DNA of 64,000 nt, from positions 1 through 64,000 of IMG/VR virus record IMGVR_UViG_3300047379_000570; one strand, given 5' to 3'. Position numbers and translations under genes: made by a program. The notes below the pieces were generated by a model. That model did not search any database and was not told where the DNA came from. It worked only from the letters and a program-made list of their open reading frames with translations. Below, piece after piece: positions 8,446 to 16,972 of the stretch. Each line of letters opens with the position of its first letter. The first letter of the stretch is position 1. The stretch comes from a virus.

Positions 8446-8952
8446 TTATTTATCTTTATCAAGGCCTTTTAGTTTCTCTAATAGACTGTTTCTATCAGTA
8501 ACTACATATCCTTCGCCGTTGATCATACCGTCATCAGGGCCAACTTTTCCGTCTTTATCCATTTTTTCTTTTTTAAGTTGCAGTTCTACCATTTTAAGTT
8601 TTTTGTCTAGTTTTGCAACTTTAGCATCTAGCCCTGTTTTAAGAAAGGTTCCAGCAACTTCAAATACTCTACCACTATAACGCTGTTCTACATTCATACC
8701 TAAATCCATTAGATCCTCGTATGCTGTCATAGCTTTGTTTGCAACTTCATTAAGCTCCTTATCGGCCATGTCGCCTAAGCCTTTCACTTGCGGAAGTGCT
8801 GAACTAATTTTATCAAACTCTGCAATGTCACGCATAGTTTTATTAGTTTCTTCTATTTCATATTTTTGTTGTTCTTCTTCTTGAGCTTCTGCTTCTTGTA
8901 TAATTTCTTTTGCGTCAGGCAAATTAAGAAGATCTTCTAATTTTTTAGTCAT
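8446..8952 (-). CDS. gp16: gp16, terminase small subunit
   Basis: A 168-residue helical protein with an acidic, Glu-rich N-terminal part, a central helical region (AMTAYEDLMDLGMNVEQR, then FEVAGTFLKTGLDAKVAKLD) and a charged coiled-coil-like tail. Length, the central helices and the location in the packaging cluster match T4 gp16 (164 residues), which forms a ring that recognises DNA and stimulates the gp17 ATPase. Its own late promoter lies about 27 nt upstream of the ATG. The stop overlaps the late promoter of the next gene downstream. There is no catalytic motif, as expected for the family. Confidence 0.75.
   Translation of the reverse strand: MTKKLEDLLNLPDAKEIIQEAEAQEEEQQKYEIEETNKTMRDIAEFDKISSALPQVKGLGDMADKELNEVANKAMTAYEDLMDLGMNVEQRYSGRVFEVAGTFLKTGLDAKVAKLDKKLKMVELQLKKEKMDKDGKVGPDDGMINGEGYVVTDRNSLLEKLKGLDKDK
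8447..8454 (-). promoter_or_regulatory. Late promoter (GATAAATA) for the 186-aa gene
   Basis: GATAAATA on the minus strand, 27 nt before the ATG at 8419 and overlapping the end of gp16. The leader is about 20 nt. Confidence 0.6.
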
Positions 8953-8978
8953 GGTTCCAATCCATTATATGCTACTAT

Positions 8979-8986
8979 TATTTATC
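8979..8986 (-). promoter_or_regulatory. Late promoter (GATAAATA) for gp16
   Basis: GATAAATA on the minus strand, 26 nt before the gp16 ATG, overlapping the last codons of the gp4 gene. Confidence 0.6.
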
Positions 8987-9419
8987 TTCTACGACCATTA
9001 TGAAAAATATCCTGTTCAGTAACAATACGGAAATATACACCCTTTTGTTTACACCATGCTCTAGCTGCTTCCCACTTTGCTTGATTAACAATATAATGTG
9101 CTTGATTATGTCTGCTTTTTCCTAATTTTTCTTTTAGTGCTTGCGAGCTAGGTTTAACTTCAACTAACTCAACACGTTGCTTTCCATTTTTGTCAGCATA
9201 TACAATAAAAAAATCAGGAACATATATTGTTTGCTTTCCTGTTAGTGGATTTCTGTAGGGGATACGTATTGATTCACTTGCCCATTGACTGACACTAGGA
9301 TGTTCGTCACAAAATTTCATGAATGTAAACTCCCAACCTGATCTATACGTTGGTGTTTTATTACCCATATATTTTTTAGGATTTTTTAGAGTAAATTTGC
9401 CTTGTGCAAAATGTGCCAT
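8982..9419 (-). CDS. gp4: gp4-like head completion nuclease
   Basis: A 145-residue protein with a TnsA/PD-(D/E)xK-type nuclease fold: GWEFTFMKFCDEHP near residue 28, then IYVPDFFIVY (Asp) and VELVEVKP (Glu-x-Lys) near residue 87. T4 gp4 (also called gp50) is a 150-residue head completion protein needed for filled heads to join tails, and its cyanophage homologues share this layout. The start codon lies 1 nt after the stop of the 126-residue gene upstream, which implies translational coupling. Length and motifs both match the family. The DNA-cutting activity is predicted from the motif only. Confidence 0.85.
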   Translation of the reverse strand: MAHFAQGKFTLKNPKKYMGNKTPTYRSGWEFTFMKFCDEHPSVSQWASESIRIPYRNPLTGKQTIYVPDFFIVYADKNGKQRVELVEVKPSSQALKEKLGKSRHNQAHYIVNQAKWEAARAWCKQKGVYFRIVTEQDIFHNGRRR

Positions 9420-9420
9420 A

Positions 9421-9801
9421 TCATATTACAACATTTCTTTGATCAAATAATTCATAGTTTAATTTTTGATCTTTGAAACCTAACGCACTAGTTTTTGATC
9501 TATTGAGATTTAAAATTTGAGCTACAATAACACTTAATTGTACATCTGTAACACCTTTTAACGTGTCTAATAATGCTTGAACATTTAAGTTATCTATTTT
9601 TGCTTGTTGTAATAATACGCTTGCAGTGTTTATAGCTGCTACTTTATCAAAACCTCTTTTTAAGAAGTAACCAATAGTTGCATCAACTTCTTCCGGATTA
9701 TAATTAATATCTAATTCAAAAAAGTTTTTGTAATATTCCGGAGTCGGTTCTGTTGATAATGATCTTGCGTCTGTTGTTGTATCGCTTTTAGTTCTTGCCA
9801 T
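9421..9801 (-). CDS. Conserved structural protein, tail or baseplate region (unknown)
   Basis: A 126-residue protein. The N-terminus is disordered (Thr/Ser-rich, ending TPEYYKNFFELD), followed by helices in GYFLKRGFDKVAAINTASVL and LLDTLKGVTDVQLS. It is coupled to both neighbours: its ATG overlaps the stop of the tube-initiator-like gene (TAATG), and gp4 begins 1 nt after its stop. This protein type is typical of marine T4-like phages, but I cannot name a T4 equivalent. A small baseplate or neck component is likely from context. Confidence 0.55.
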   Translation of the reverse strand: MARTKSDTTTDARSLSTEPTPEYYKNFFELDINYNPEEVDATIGYFLKRGFDKVAAINTASVLLQQAKIDNLNVQALLDTLKGVTDVQLSVIVAQILNLNRSKTSALGFKDQKLNYELFDQRNVVI

Positions 9802-11015
9802 TAAGCTACTCCTGCTAGTGCGTTTGAAGCGGTTTGGATTAATAAAAGATTCCCGCCTTGAATTAGATTAATTAGATTTTGATCTATTGCTGATTTTTCA
9901 ACTGCTGTAGCACTATTATATGTATTAATATCAACATTTGGTATTACACCTGTATTAATTAAAGCTGGTGTAAGTAATGCTTTTGTTGCCGGATCATTTA
10001 ACGCTGCTATGATTGCTGCTGCATCAAGTTGCGGAGAGTTAGATTCAGTAGCTGATGATACTGTAGTATCGGCTTGTGAATCAACATTATACACACCATT
10101 TCCGCCTCCAGTGACCGCAGCCACAGCCGCACTAACAACGCCGGCGGCAGCAGCAGAAGCAAAATTTGAAGCAGTATTTGATCCGCCGGTGAGAAACTCA
10201 TTAACTGCTGCTCCAAGTAATGCAGGTAATAATCCGCCTGCTCCAAATTCGCCGGCTATTCCATTATCAATAATACCTAATGGACTCTTCTCTACATCGT
10301 AACCAACATCCGCATCACCAAATCCTACAATAGGATCTTGACTTACTTTCCCTTCACTATATAACACGCCTTCGTATGCAACTGTCATTGACGCTTCGTT
10401 GAATGATCCATCAGTGCTATCTACATTGCCGTGATCCCAAGCAGACAGTAAAGGATTTAATAATGTATATGCAAACCATTGTCTTCTTGCTAGTTGATAT
10501 ATTGTTATATAACTAAAAAACGGAGTTCTTTTTCTATTATTTAAACCGTAGTTTGGTACATCACCAAAATACTTGTCTCTTGGCAAATATGCCGCTTGTG
10601 ATCCTGTTGGACTGCGGTTACCATCAGCAAAGTAATATTTGTAATATTCTTTAAGCATTGCACGTACTGCACCTAAATTATCATCATGCAATGTCATTCT
10701 AATATCTTGATAATCTAATCTTGTTTGAATGTTTTTCTTTCTATTGTATTGTTGTTTATTTTCTACACTTGCTCTAAAACTAGGTAAGTCTGTTGATTTT
10801 ACAAGTATTCCTAATTCTTTTTGGAAAAGAAAAGAATTAGCAGTTGCACTATTGCCAACTTCTGCATTTGGCTGAAATACCACATGATACATGTACTTTT
10901 GTTTAGGTGCAAAAGTAAAATTACTATTGGTATAAATCTTGTGCGCATGTTGCGCATCGCGCAAATGTGTGCCCGCAGTAAAATTATAAAGGAAGCTGTC
11001 TACTATACTACTCAT
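9801..11015 (-). CDS. Tail tube initiator/cap protein (gp54- or gp48-like)
   Basis: A 404-residue protein. Residues about 35-190 contain a tube-like beta domain with the phrases KYMYHVVFQPN, VKSTDLPSFRASVE and QYNRKKNIQTRLDYQDI, the pattern used by T4 gp19/gp54-type tube proteins. The C-terminal half is low-complexity Ala/Gly-rich, then a short helical end. In T4, gp48 (364 residues) and gp54 (320) cap the baseplate and start tube polymerisation. Its location next to the gp19 gene supports this role. A late promoter lies 5 nt before the ATG with no Shine-Dalgarno sequence. Which of gp48 or gp54 it represents is not clear. Confidence 0.65.
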   Translation of the reverse strand: MSSIVDSFLYNFTAGTHLRDAQHAHKIYTNSNFTFAPKQKYMYHVVFQPNAEVGNSATANSFLFQKELGILVKSTDLPSFRASVENKQQYNRKKNIQTRLDYQDIRMTLHDDNLGAVRAMLKEYYKYYFADGNRSPTGSQAAYLPRDKYFGDVPNYGLNNRKRTPFFSYITIYQLARRQWFAYTLLNPLLSAWDHGNVDSTDGSFNEASMTVAYEGVLYSEGKVSQDPIVGFGDADVGYDVEKSPLGIIDNGIAGEFGAGGLLPALLGAAVNEFLTGGSNTASNFASAAAAGVVSAAVAAVTGGGNGVYNVDSQADTTVSSATESNSPQLDAAAIIAALNDPATKALLTPALINTGVIPNVDINTYNSATAVEKSAIDQNLINLIQGGNLLLIQTASNALAGVA

Positions 11016-11020
11016 ATAAA

Positions 11021-11028
11021 TATTTATC
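11021..11028 (-). promoter_or_regulatory. Late promoter (GATAAATA) for tube initiator-like gene
   Basis: GATAAATA on the minus strand with a 5-nt gap to the ATG at 11015. Predicted +1 is the A of the ATG. Confidence 0.7.
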
Positions 11029-11055
11029 CTTATAGATTAAGTACGTATATAAAGA

Positions 11056-11090
11056 AAAGCGAAGATTGACGTTAACCAATCCTCGCTTTT
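11056..11090 (-). terminator. Terminator after gp19
   Basis: A 13-bp stem with one mismatch (AAAGCGA.GATTG with CAATC.TCGCTTT) and an 8-nt loop, flanked by A- and T-runs so it could work in either direction. It lies between the gp19 stop and the next late promoter, so the tube gene is insulated from its neighbour. Confidence 0.85.
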
Positions 11091-11115
11091 TATAATGCCA
11101 ATCTTTGAAACTAGT

Positions 11116-11757
11116 TTAGTTAGAAACTGTTGTTCCGCCAATAGCGCCTGTAGTAGCTCGTGCAACAGACTCACCAATACCAGTAATATCATCGCCGCCA
11201 AATTGTACAGCATTATCATAACGGATTGTTAATGAAGTAGTTACTGCATCACTAGTAGCATATGCTAATGTATTGTAGTTTGCTGATTCGATATAACAAC
11301 CTACTAGTTGGAATCTATCAATTACATTTGCTCCGTCTGTACCATTACCACCGTCTAGAATTTCAATTCTAGTTTGGAATTTGTACGAACCACTTGATAC
11401 AGCACTTTGCTGCTCAAAGAAGTCAAACTGTCTTTGAAGTTGCTGACCAACAATTTTTTGTACGTTGTTGTTTGCATCTTCACGCAATGTAAGCGTAACT
11501 GGTTCCCATGTGTGCTTACCTGCAAGATATGTTCTTGAGTTGTAAGCATCAATTGTCATTTGTTCAAAAGATAAGTTAGGACGAGTTACGTCTACTACTT
11601 GTCTTGAAATTTCTCTTGTACCATCTGGTCCACCAGTAGTACCAAAATTATCTAATAATACTCTAAAACGATACTGTAATTTAGGCATCAATAAAGATGA
11701 GTTTGATCCAGCACCCTCTGTAGGAATACTAATGTTTTGTAGTGTTGTGATTGGCAT
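11116..11757 (-). CDS. gp19: gp19, tail tube protein
   Basis: A 213-residue major tail tube subunit that stacks as hexamers inside the sheath. The typical tube-fold phrases are present: LQYRFRVLLDNFG (residue 25 onward), DVTRPNLSFEQMTIDAYNSR, HTWEPVTLTLRED and a late IRYDNAVQFGGDD. T4 gp19 has 163 residues, so this version has extra segments (a longer N-terminus and an extended C-terminal tail). It lies directly downstream of the sheath gene, the T4-type gene pair. An AGGAG site and a late promoter (CATAAATA) precede it, and a strong terminator follows it, as suits a highly expressed gene. Confidence 0.93.
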   Translation of the reverse strand: MPITTLQNISIPTEGAGSNSSLLMPKLQYRFRVLLDNFGTTGGPDGTREISRQVVDVTRPNLSFEQMTIDAYNSRTYLAGKHTWEPVTLTLREDANNNVQKIVGQQLQRQFDFFEQQSAVSSGSYKFQTRIEILDGGNGTDGANVIDRFQLVGCYIESANYNTLAYATSDAVTTSLTIRYDNAVQFGGDDITGIGESVARATTGAIGGTTVSN

Positions 11758-11782
11758 TTTTTATAATCTCCTGTTACACATG

Positions 11783-11790
11783 TATTTATG
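11783..11790 (-). promoter_or_regulatory. Late promoter (CATAAATA) for gp19
   Basis: CATAAATA on the minus strand, 25 nt before the ATG, leaving room for a short leader with AGGAG. Confidence 0.6.
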
Positions 11791-11796
11791 CTATTT

Positions 11797-11820
11797 TGGG
11801 TGGAGTATTTCATCCACCCA
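11797..11820. other. Hairpin between gp18 and gp19
   Basis: A perfect 8-bp inverted repeat (TGGGTGGA/TCCACCCA) with an 8-nt loop, directly after the gp18 stop. The minus strand lacks a T-run after the stem, so it may be an RNA 3'-end stabiliser rather than a classical terminator. Confidence 0.55.
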
Positions 11821-11833
11821 TAAAGTGCGCATA

Positions 11834-14800
11834 TTATCCTAGTGCAGCAATCTCCCCAGTATTCTTAAGTCTTAGCGGAATGTAAATAAATTCAATCGCC
11901 TTAACTGGTTCAATAGCTACGTCTAAATAAAGCTCGTTACGATCAATTCTAGCTGCTGTGTTGTTTGATTCGTCACATACAACTAAGTAATCGTAAACAG
12001 CTCTTAGTGCTACCAATTCTAATAACAGTGCGTCTGCTGCTGCTTTAATTTGGTCACGTGTAATCTTGTCATTTGGTTCAAACAAGTATGGTTTTGCCAA
12101 TAGTTCAAGTTGTCCACGTAAGTAAACAGTTAAACGTGCTACGTTAACTCTATCCAATGCACTTGCGTTTCTTGCACGAGTCTTTTGTCCAAATACTACT
12201 AATCCTGCACCACTTAAGAATGTAATTGGATTAATTTTATTTGAATATAGTGTATCACGCTGTCCTGTGTTTAGTGCTACTGAAACAAACTCTCCTTCGT
12301 TATTAATATAACCCGAGCTTGTTGCGTTGCTTACGCCACCGCGTCTTGTACCTGCTGGAGCAAACCAGGGGAACGCAACTTGGTCGTTAAGTATAATAGT
12401 ACGTAGTGCCATATGACTTGGAGGAACAACAATGTTGTTACCAAAGTTGTCACTTGTAAAGCCTGCACCGTAATACATAGCCATATACTCGTCAAAGCTC
12501 ACTGCACCATTGTCGTTATCTTCAACAGCAAGTCTAACGTTTGATGCCCATTCATTTAATGAAGTTGCATCTGGTGTTAAACGGAATGGTGTGTCACCAA
12601 CTACAAACGATGTTAAACGTCTATCCGTGTTTAGTGTAATCATTTCACCAATTAGTTCAGGATAACCTGGCGCTGCCATTAAGTTAAACTGACGTGATTC
12701 TTCGTCACGTATTTCTTGGTTACTGTTTACTAGTGCTTGTAACGCTTGTACAACACTCTTGCGTTGTGCATGACGACCAAATGTTCCTGAACCGTCTTCG
12801 TTATTGCCTGAGTCTGTTACCCAACGATGTGGATAATAATTAGTTGTACTTAGGTCTCCGTAACGTCCGTTAGTTCCGTTAGTATCTACGTAGTTACGCT
12901 CAAAACGCTTAACATTGAAGCCACTTCTACGTGTGTTCCATAGCAACATACCTCTTGGATATAATGCTGGATCTGGAGCATCTGGATCTAAATAATCGCT
13001 AGTAACCATTTCTGAAATAGTTGCACTTGGTGCAACTAATGTTGTACCACCTGTGTCACCGTAGCGAGCATCACCAAACAAAATTCCATCTTCAGTAGTT
13101 TGGTCTGAGTTATCAACTAAAATCCAACCACTTGCTCCTGTTGCAGCAATAGTTGCATTATATTTGTAAATTATTGGATAGTCTTCAACACTTGCTGTGC
13201 TTACCCAAATGTCGCCTGTTACTAGTGCTGATGCACCGTCTGCTTGCGTTGTTGGTTCAGCTGCTGATACAATTGGACCTTGTGGATCTGTACCACTAAA
13301 CGGACTTGCAATTGAGCTTTCACCTGACGCTCCGTCATATGCAAGACCTACCCAAGTATCACCATTGTGTACCATAATGTCAACTTCATCAACAATTGAA
13401 TTGTACCATAGTGCGCCTTGTGCTGTTAAGCTCAATGGTGCGCTGTTTGAAGCAGTATAAGTTAATGGTGCCCAGTTTGAAGCTACAAACTGCTTTGGTG
13501 ATGTAGCTGCTGTTGTGCCTGGAGCAAAATACAAGTTAGTTGTTCCACCAGCACTTGCACTAAAGCCAAATAGTTCTAAGCCACCGTCAGTGTCAACTAA
13601 GTCAATTTCACCGCCTAGTTTGTGTGAAATCTGTACTCGATTTTGTGCATCAACTACAGCAATAACATTTGTTAATCCTGCTGCGTTAATTTGGCCAGCT
13701 AATGTATCTGCATCAGCAATGTCAGCAGCAGTTGTAACGCTTACTGTAACTGGTGATGTTTTACTAGCTGAAGCTGCTGTTGTTTCTGCAATAGTAAATG
13801 TATATGTAGCTGCTGCAATACCTGTTGATGTAACTTTAGAGCTAGTAATTACAGTTGCTCCAATTGCACTTCTACGGTATATTTTAAAATCTGCAATTGG
13901 TGGTGTAGTACCGTTAACATTAACATCTGCAAACAAAGAATCAACAGTAATGTTTGTTCCGCCACCTGTTGGATCTAAACCGTAAATTGCTTGCTCAGGT
14001 CTACTAAAAATTGGTGTTACAACTTTGTTCCAAACAGCTCCTGCTGCTGAATATTGTTTTACACTAATGTTTGCGCCGCCGTTTGGTTGTGTAGTTTTAA
14101 GCCAAACACTGCCTGATGGTGCAGGTGATGTGTCTGAAGACTTAAAAGTTGGTACGCTTGTGTGTGGAGCAATTTGCACTCTTGGTGCAGAGTATGTTCC
14201 AGCTGTTAAACCTAAGTTTGCTACTAGTGTTCCGCTGCCTTCTGCAATAGAAACTGTTCCTGTAGCTGTAGTGCCCGAACCGCCTTCATCATCAATTGCT
14301 GTAGCATCTACATAAATTTTAATTCTGCTATCAATTAGTGCAGCATTTATGCCTGTTACTGCCGCTGCATTAATTGCTGCAACCACATCAGTAAATGTTG
14401 TACCGCCAGCAACGACTGAAACACCATTTAGTACAATTGTATGTGTAGCATCAACTGCTCCCGGCGCATTGGTGCCTGTTGCTGCTGGATAACTATCTGC
14501 CCATTCGTTACTTCCGAGTGCAACCCATTTGCCTGCATTTGCTGTTCTTGTTGCTTGTGATGCACCGTAACCTGGTGACTTATAAAATACTCTATTATCA
14601 TTGCTTGAATGATCAATAGCATAGTCTCCAATAGCACCAATTGATTGTTTAGGTAAATCACTACCATCTAAGTCATCGCTTGATGTAATAGCAATGTGTG
14701 TTTTGCTTGAAAACGTTTGTCCGCCTACAGTTGTAATTGCGGCGCCGTTCCATTCTAAAATACCAAATTCACTTGCAAGCGTGTCTAACCACCATGCACC

Positions 14801-15196
14801 GTCTGCTGGTGCGCCACCTGGGGCTGTTGCACTTGCTTCTAATTCAGCTAAGTCAATATCTGCTCTAACTACATATGCACGATTTGAAACGCCTAATGAT
14901 GAATAAGCAGCTTGTAATCCGTATTCGTTAAGCTCTCCGCCGTGAATCATATTGCCTGAAGCGTCACTATAAAATAGTGGATCGCCAAATGTTTCACCAA
15001 GCTCTCGCTGACTGGTGATTAAGTAAGGTTTACCAGCGTTTGCCTTTGTTGTACCTGATGCTGTTCCTGTGCCACTGCTTGAAAGTTTATTACTAGCAGT
15101 TGCTACAAAAATCATAGGTACAGTGCCGCCAGCTGCTGGGGTGTAGAATGATTCGTCAATTACACTGACTTCTACGCCTGGTGATACTAATGCCAT
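11834..15196 (-). CDS. gp18: gp18, contractile tail sheath (enlarged)
   Basis: An 1120-residue tail sheath protein, far longer than T4 gp18 (659). The canonical start (ALVSPGVEVSVIDESFY) and the canonical end (a polymerisation domain with DRVNVARLTVYLRGQLELL and the final AIEPVKAIEFIYIPLRL) are both present. The extra length lies in the middle, about residues 150-720, as Ala/Thr/Gly-rich beta material probably displayed on the outer surface of the sheath. Sheath subunits contract to drive the tube through the host envelope. The start has an AGGAG site and a late-type promoter upstream. Confidence 0.95.
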   Translation of the reverse strand: MALVSPGVEVSVIDESFYTPAAGGTVPMIFVATASNKLSSSGTGTASGTTKANAGKPYLITSQRELGETFGDPLFYSDASGNMIHGGELNEYGLQAAYSSLGVSNRAYVVRADIDLAELEASATAPGGAPADGAWWLDTLASEFGILEWNGAAITTVGGQTFSSKTHIAITSSDDLDGSDLPKQSIGAIGDYAIDHSSNDNRVFYKSPGYGASQATRTANAGKWVALGSNEWADSYPAATGTNAPGAVDATHTIVLNGVSVVAGGTTFTDVVAAINAAAVTGINAALIDSRIKIYVDATAIDDEGGSGTTATGTVSIAEGSGTLVANLGLTAGTYSAPRVQIAPHTSVPTFKSSDTSPAPSGSVWLKTTQPNGGANISVKQYSAAGAVWNKVVTPIFSRPEQAIYGLDPTGGGTNITVDSLFADVNVNGTTPPIADFKIYRRSAIGATVITSSKVTSTGIAAATYTFTIAETTAASASKTSPVTVSVTTAADIADADTLAGQINAAGLTNVIAVVDAQNRVQISHKLGGEIDLVDTDGGLELFGFSASAGGTTNLYFAPGTTAATSPKQFVASNWAPLTYTASNSAPLSLTAQGALWYNSIVDEVDIMVHNGDTWVGLAYDGASGESSIASPFSGTDPQGPIVSAAEPTTQADGASALVTGDIWVSTASVEDYPIIYKYNATIAATGASGWILVDNSDQTTEDGILFGDARYGDTGGTTLVAPSATISEMVTSDYLDPDAPDPALYPRGMLLWNTRRSGFNVKRFERNYVDTNGTNGRYGDLSTTNYYPHRWVTDSGNNEDGSGTFGRHAQRKSVVQALQALVNSNQEIRDEESRQFNLMAAPGYPELIGEMITLNTDRRLTSFVVGDTPFRLTPDATSLNEWASNVRLAVEDNDNGAVSFDEYMAMYYGAGFTSDNFGNNIVVPPSHMALRTIILNDQVAFPWFAPAGTRRGGVSNATSSGYINNEGEFVSVALNTGQRDTLYSNKINPITFLSGAGLVVFGQKTRARNASALDRVNVARLTVYLRGQLELLAKPYLFEPNDKITRDQIKAAADALLLELVALRAVYDYLVVCDESNNTAARIDRNELYLDVAIEPVKAIEFIYIPLRLKNTGEIAALG

Positions 15197-15236
15197 GTTA
15201 TTTCTCCTATTTGGATGACTAGTTGTTCTATATGTA

Positions 15237-15244
15237 TATTTACC
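15237..15244 (-). promoter_or_regulatory. Late promoter variant (GGTAAATA) for gp18
   Basis: GGTAAATA on the minus strand, 40 nt before the gp18 ATG. It is a weaker match than other sites, but it is the only candidate in this gap. Confidence 0.45.
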
Positions 15245-15299
15245 ATTTAATTAATAAAACACCTGCAATACACACCTAAAAAAGGTACCAAAAAGGTGA

Positions 15300-15307
15300 G
15301 CTAAATA
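15300..15307 (+). promoter_or_regulatory. Late-type promoter (GCTAAATA) for HNH gene
   Basis: GCTAAATA with a 4-nt gap to the ATG at 15312. There is no Shine-Dalgarno sequence. This is the same close spacing seen at other late genes in this window. Confidence 0.5.
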
Positions 15308-15311
15308 CAGT

Positions 15312-15647
15312 ATGAGACCTTTATGTGTATGCGGTAAAAGACCGGCTGCTATTAATTACAAGAAAGATGGCAAAACATACTACCGTAAAAAGTGCGAACA
15401 ATGTTTACGCAACGGTGCAGGACACGGTATTCCTTTATGGGAACAGCGCGGATATGTTAAAAAAAATGTATGTGAAAAATGCGGATTTAAATCTAAGCAT
15501 TCAGAACAATTCAATGTATTTCATGTTGACGGTAATTTAGAAAATTGTAGACCAAATAATTTAAAAACTATATGCGCTAATTGTCAACGTATTGTGCAAA
15601 AAGAAGGTATACGTTGGAAGCAAGGAGATTTAACTCCGGACTTTTAG
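15312..15647 (+). CDS. HNH-type endonuclease-like protein
   Basis: A 111-residue protein on the strand opposite to its neighbours. It has three zinc-ligand pairs (CVC, CEQC, CEKC), then the HNH-like core FHVDGNLENCRPNNL and a last pair in ICANCQ. Such small HNH proteins are common in T4-like phages as free-standing homing nucleases or packaging-associated nucleases. Here it interrupts the structural gene run between gp18 and the dNMP kinase, and its 3' end overlaps the kinase gene by 18 bases on the opposite strand. Its placement and orientation suggest acquisition by homing. Activity is predicted from motifs only. Confidence 0.75.
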   Translation: MRPLCVCGKRPAAINYKKDGKTYYRKKCEQCLRNGAGHGIPLWEQRGYVKKNVCEKCGFKSKHSEQFNVFHVDGNLENCRPNNLKTICANCQRIVQKEGIRWKQGDLTPDF

Positions 15648-16136
15648 ATGTTCTATTAACTGATATGTATTGAACATTAATTGATCTAAATCTCTATTAT
15701 TATCAATAGTAAAATCAGCCATCCATTGTTCTAAGCTCATTGAATCTTTTGATTCAGGCGGTAAATGATCTGATCTATCAACCCAAATTGCATAATCAAA
15801 AACATTAGTATTTTTCATAGCAAAGAATTCACGTTTGTTACGCAGTCCGCAATATATATCGTGTTCTTTGAATATTTCTCTACCTAACGTTGCTGCATCT
15901 CTTTCATTATAATCGCAAATAGCATCATACCATTCTTTACGATGATGATGTCTATCTGCATAACATTCTTCTTCATCTTTGTATTTGTATTTGTCTTTCA
16001 GCATATCAAAGATAAAAAGTTTTGAACAAAATCGACTACTGCTCTCAAAACTGTAACCGTAATTCTTTTCTAGTATTTCACAGACTGTGTCTTTGCCATG
16101 CCTGCCATGACCAATAACTAATAATTTAGGTAACAT
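15630..16136 (-). CDS. Deoxynucleoside monophosphate kinase-like protein (gp1-like)
   Basis: A 168-residue P-loop protein. The Walker A-like motif GHGRHGKDT (residues 9-17) is of the dNMP kinase/adenylate kinase type, and later segments (AIWVDRSDHLP and FTIDNNRDLDQL) fit the nucleotide-kinase fold. T4 gp1 (241 residues) phosphorylates dTMP, dGMP and hydroxymethyl-dCMP, and this protein is shorter. A consensus sigma70 promoter precedes it, consistent with early expression for nucleotide metabolism. The ATG at 16136 has GGAG upstream. Substrate cannot be inferred. A related kinase such as dephospho-CoA kinase is a less likely alternative. Confidence 0.7.
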   Translation of the reverse strand: MLPKLLVIGHGRHGKDTVCEILEKNYGYSFESSSRFCSKLFIFDMLKDKYKYKDEEECYADRHHHRKEWYDAICDYNERDAATLGREIFKEHDIYCGLRNKREFFAMKNTNVFDYAIWVDRSDHLPPESKDSMSLEQWMADFTIDNNRDLDQLMFNTYQLIEHLKVRS

Positions 16137-16161
16137 AAAATCTCCGCATAATATAATTTAT

Positions 16162-16190
16162 ATTATAACAAAAATTTAATATATTGTCAA
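16162..16190 (-). promoter_or_regulatory. Consensus sigma70 promoter for dNMP kinase
   Basis: Minus strand: TTGACA (16190-16185), exactly 17-bp spacer, TATAAT (16167-16162). All 12 bases match the consensus. The predicted leader is about 19 nt and includes the GGAG site. Confidence 0.9.
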
Positions 16191-16196
16191 GTGTTT

Positions 16197-16955
16197 TTAT
16201 CCAATTAAAAAACCGTAACCAACACCACCGCCTACTTGCAGTGATAGTTCAGATTCTAATTTTTCCATTTCAGCTTGCGCTTCGGCTTTTAGTGCATCAC
16301 CATTAAGTGTTGAGCCGCCTTGTGGTCCTGCAACAGTAGCAAACTTACTACGTGCTTCTCCTAGCATATATTTACAGGCTGCTAATGTATAATCTTTAAT
16401 CCATTGCACAGCTAGATAATCGCTAAGTAATTCTGCATCAGGACGATAATTGTAAACATATAGTAACAATTCTTCTTCGGCCCTTGGACGTTGTAATAGT
16501 GTTAATTTTTTAGTTGTAGTATTCCATTTAAATTCAATAAATGAACCAAACATTCTACCTACTAGTTCTTGATGTTGTGAAAATAAATCGTATGTTGCTA
16601 ATCCACCCATTTTACTACTAGACAATAGATATGTATTTGTGTAAGCTAAATTGAACGGTTCAAACATACTACCGCCGTCTCCGCCGCCGGTTCTTGAACC
16701 AATACTCCTGCGGAATAGTTTACGCACTTCAATTACTTCATTTGGTAGTACGTATTCGTTTTGATCTACTACTGTTGTTAAAAACATATACGATTCTTCA
16801 ACACTATTATCACTGCGCTGTCTGAATTTTGTTAATGCTTTAGTTAATGCAGTTTGATAATGAATAGGATCTAATTCAACGTCTACCATTCCTCCACCGA
16901 GGAAAGTATTAACATAATCAAATACTTCTTGTTTTTGTGTTGCTAAATCTGCCAT
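16197..16955 (-). CDS. gp13: gp13, neck protein
   Basis: A 252-residue neck protein using the ATG at 16955 (MADLATQKQE), which has GGAG upstream; a longer in-frame reading to 17015 would cross the promoter. Recognisable segments are the N-terminal helix ending LGGGMVDVELDP, then YVLPNEVIEVRKLFRR and LYVYNYRPDAELLSDYLAVQW. T4 gp13 is 309 residues and joins the portal vertex of the filled head with gp14 to accept the tail. gp14 is encoded divergently next door, sharing the promoter region. The length is slightly shorter than T4. Confidence 0.88.
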   Translation of the reverse strand: MADLATQKQEVFDYVNTFLGGGMVDVELDPIHYQTALTKALTKFRQRSDNSVEESYMFLTTVVDQNEYVLPNEVIEVRKLFRRSIGSRTGGGDGGSMFEPFNLAYTNTYLLSSSKMGGLATYDLFSQHQELVGRMFGSFIEFKWNTTTKKLTLLQRPRAEEELLLYVYNYRPDAELLSDYLAVQWIKDYTLAACKYMLGEARSKFATVAGPQGGSTLNGDALKAEAQAEMEKLESELSLQVGGGVGYGFLIG

Positions 16956-16972
16956 ATGAGTTTCTCCAATAG

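Noticed and set aside
13515-13985. Plus-strand reading frame of 156 codons inside gp18
   Set aside because: It lies wholly antisense to the sheath gene and shows no recognisable features.
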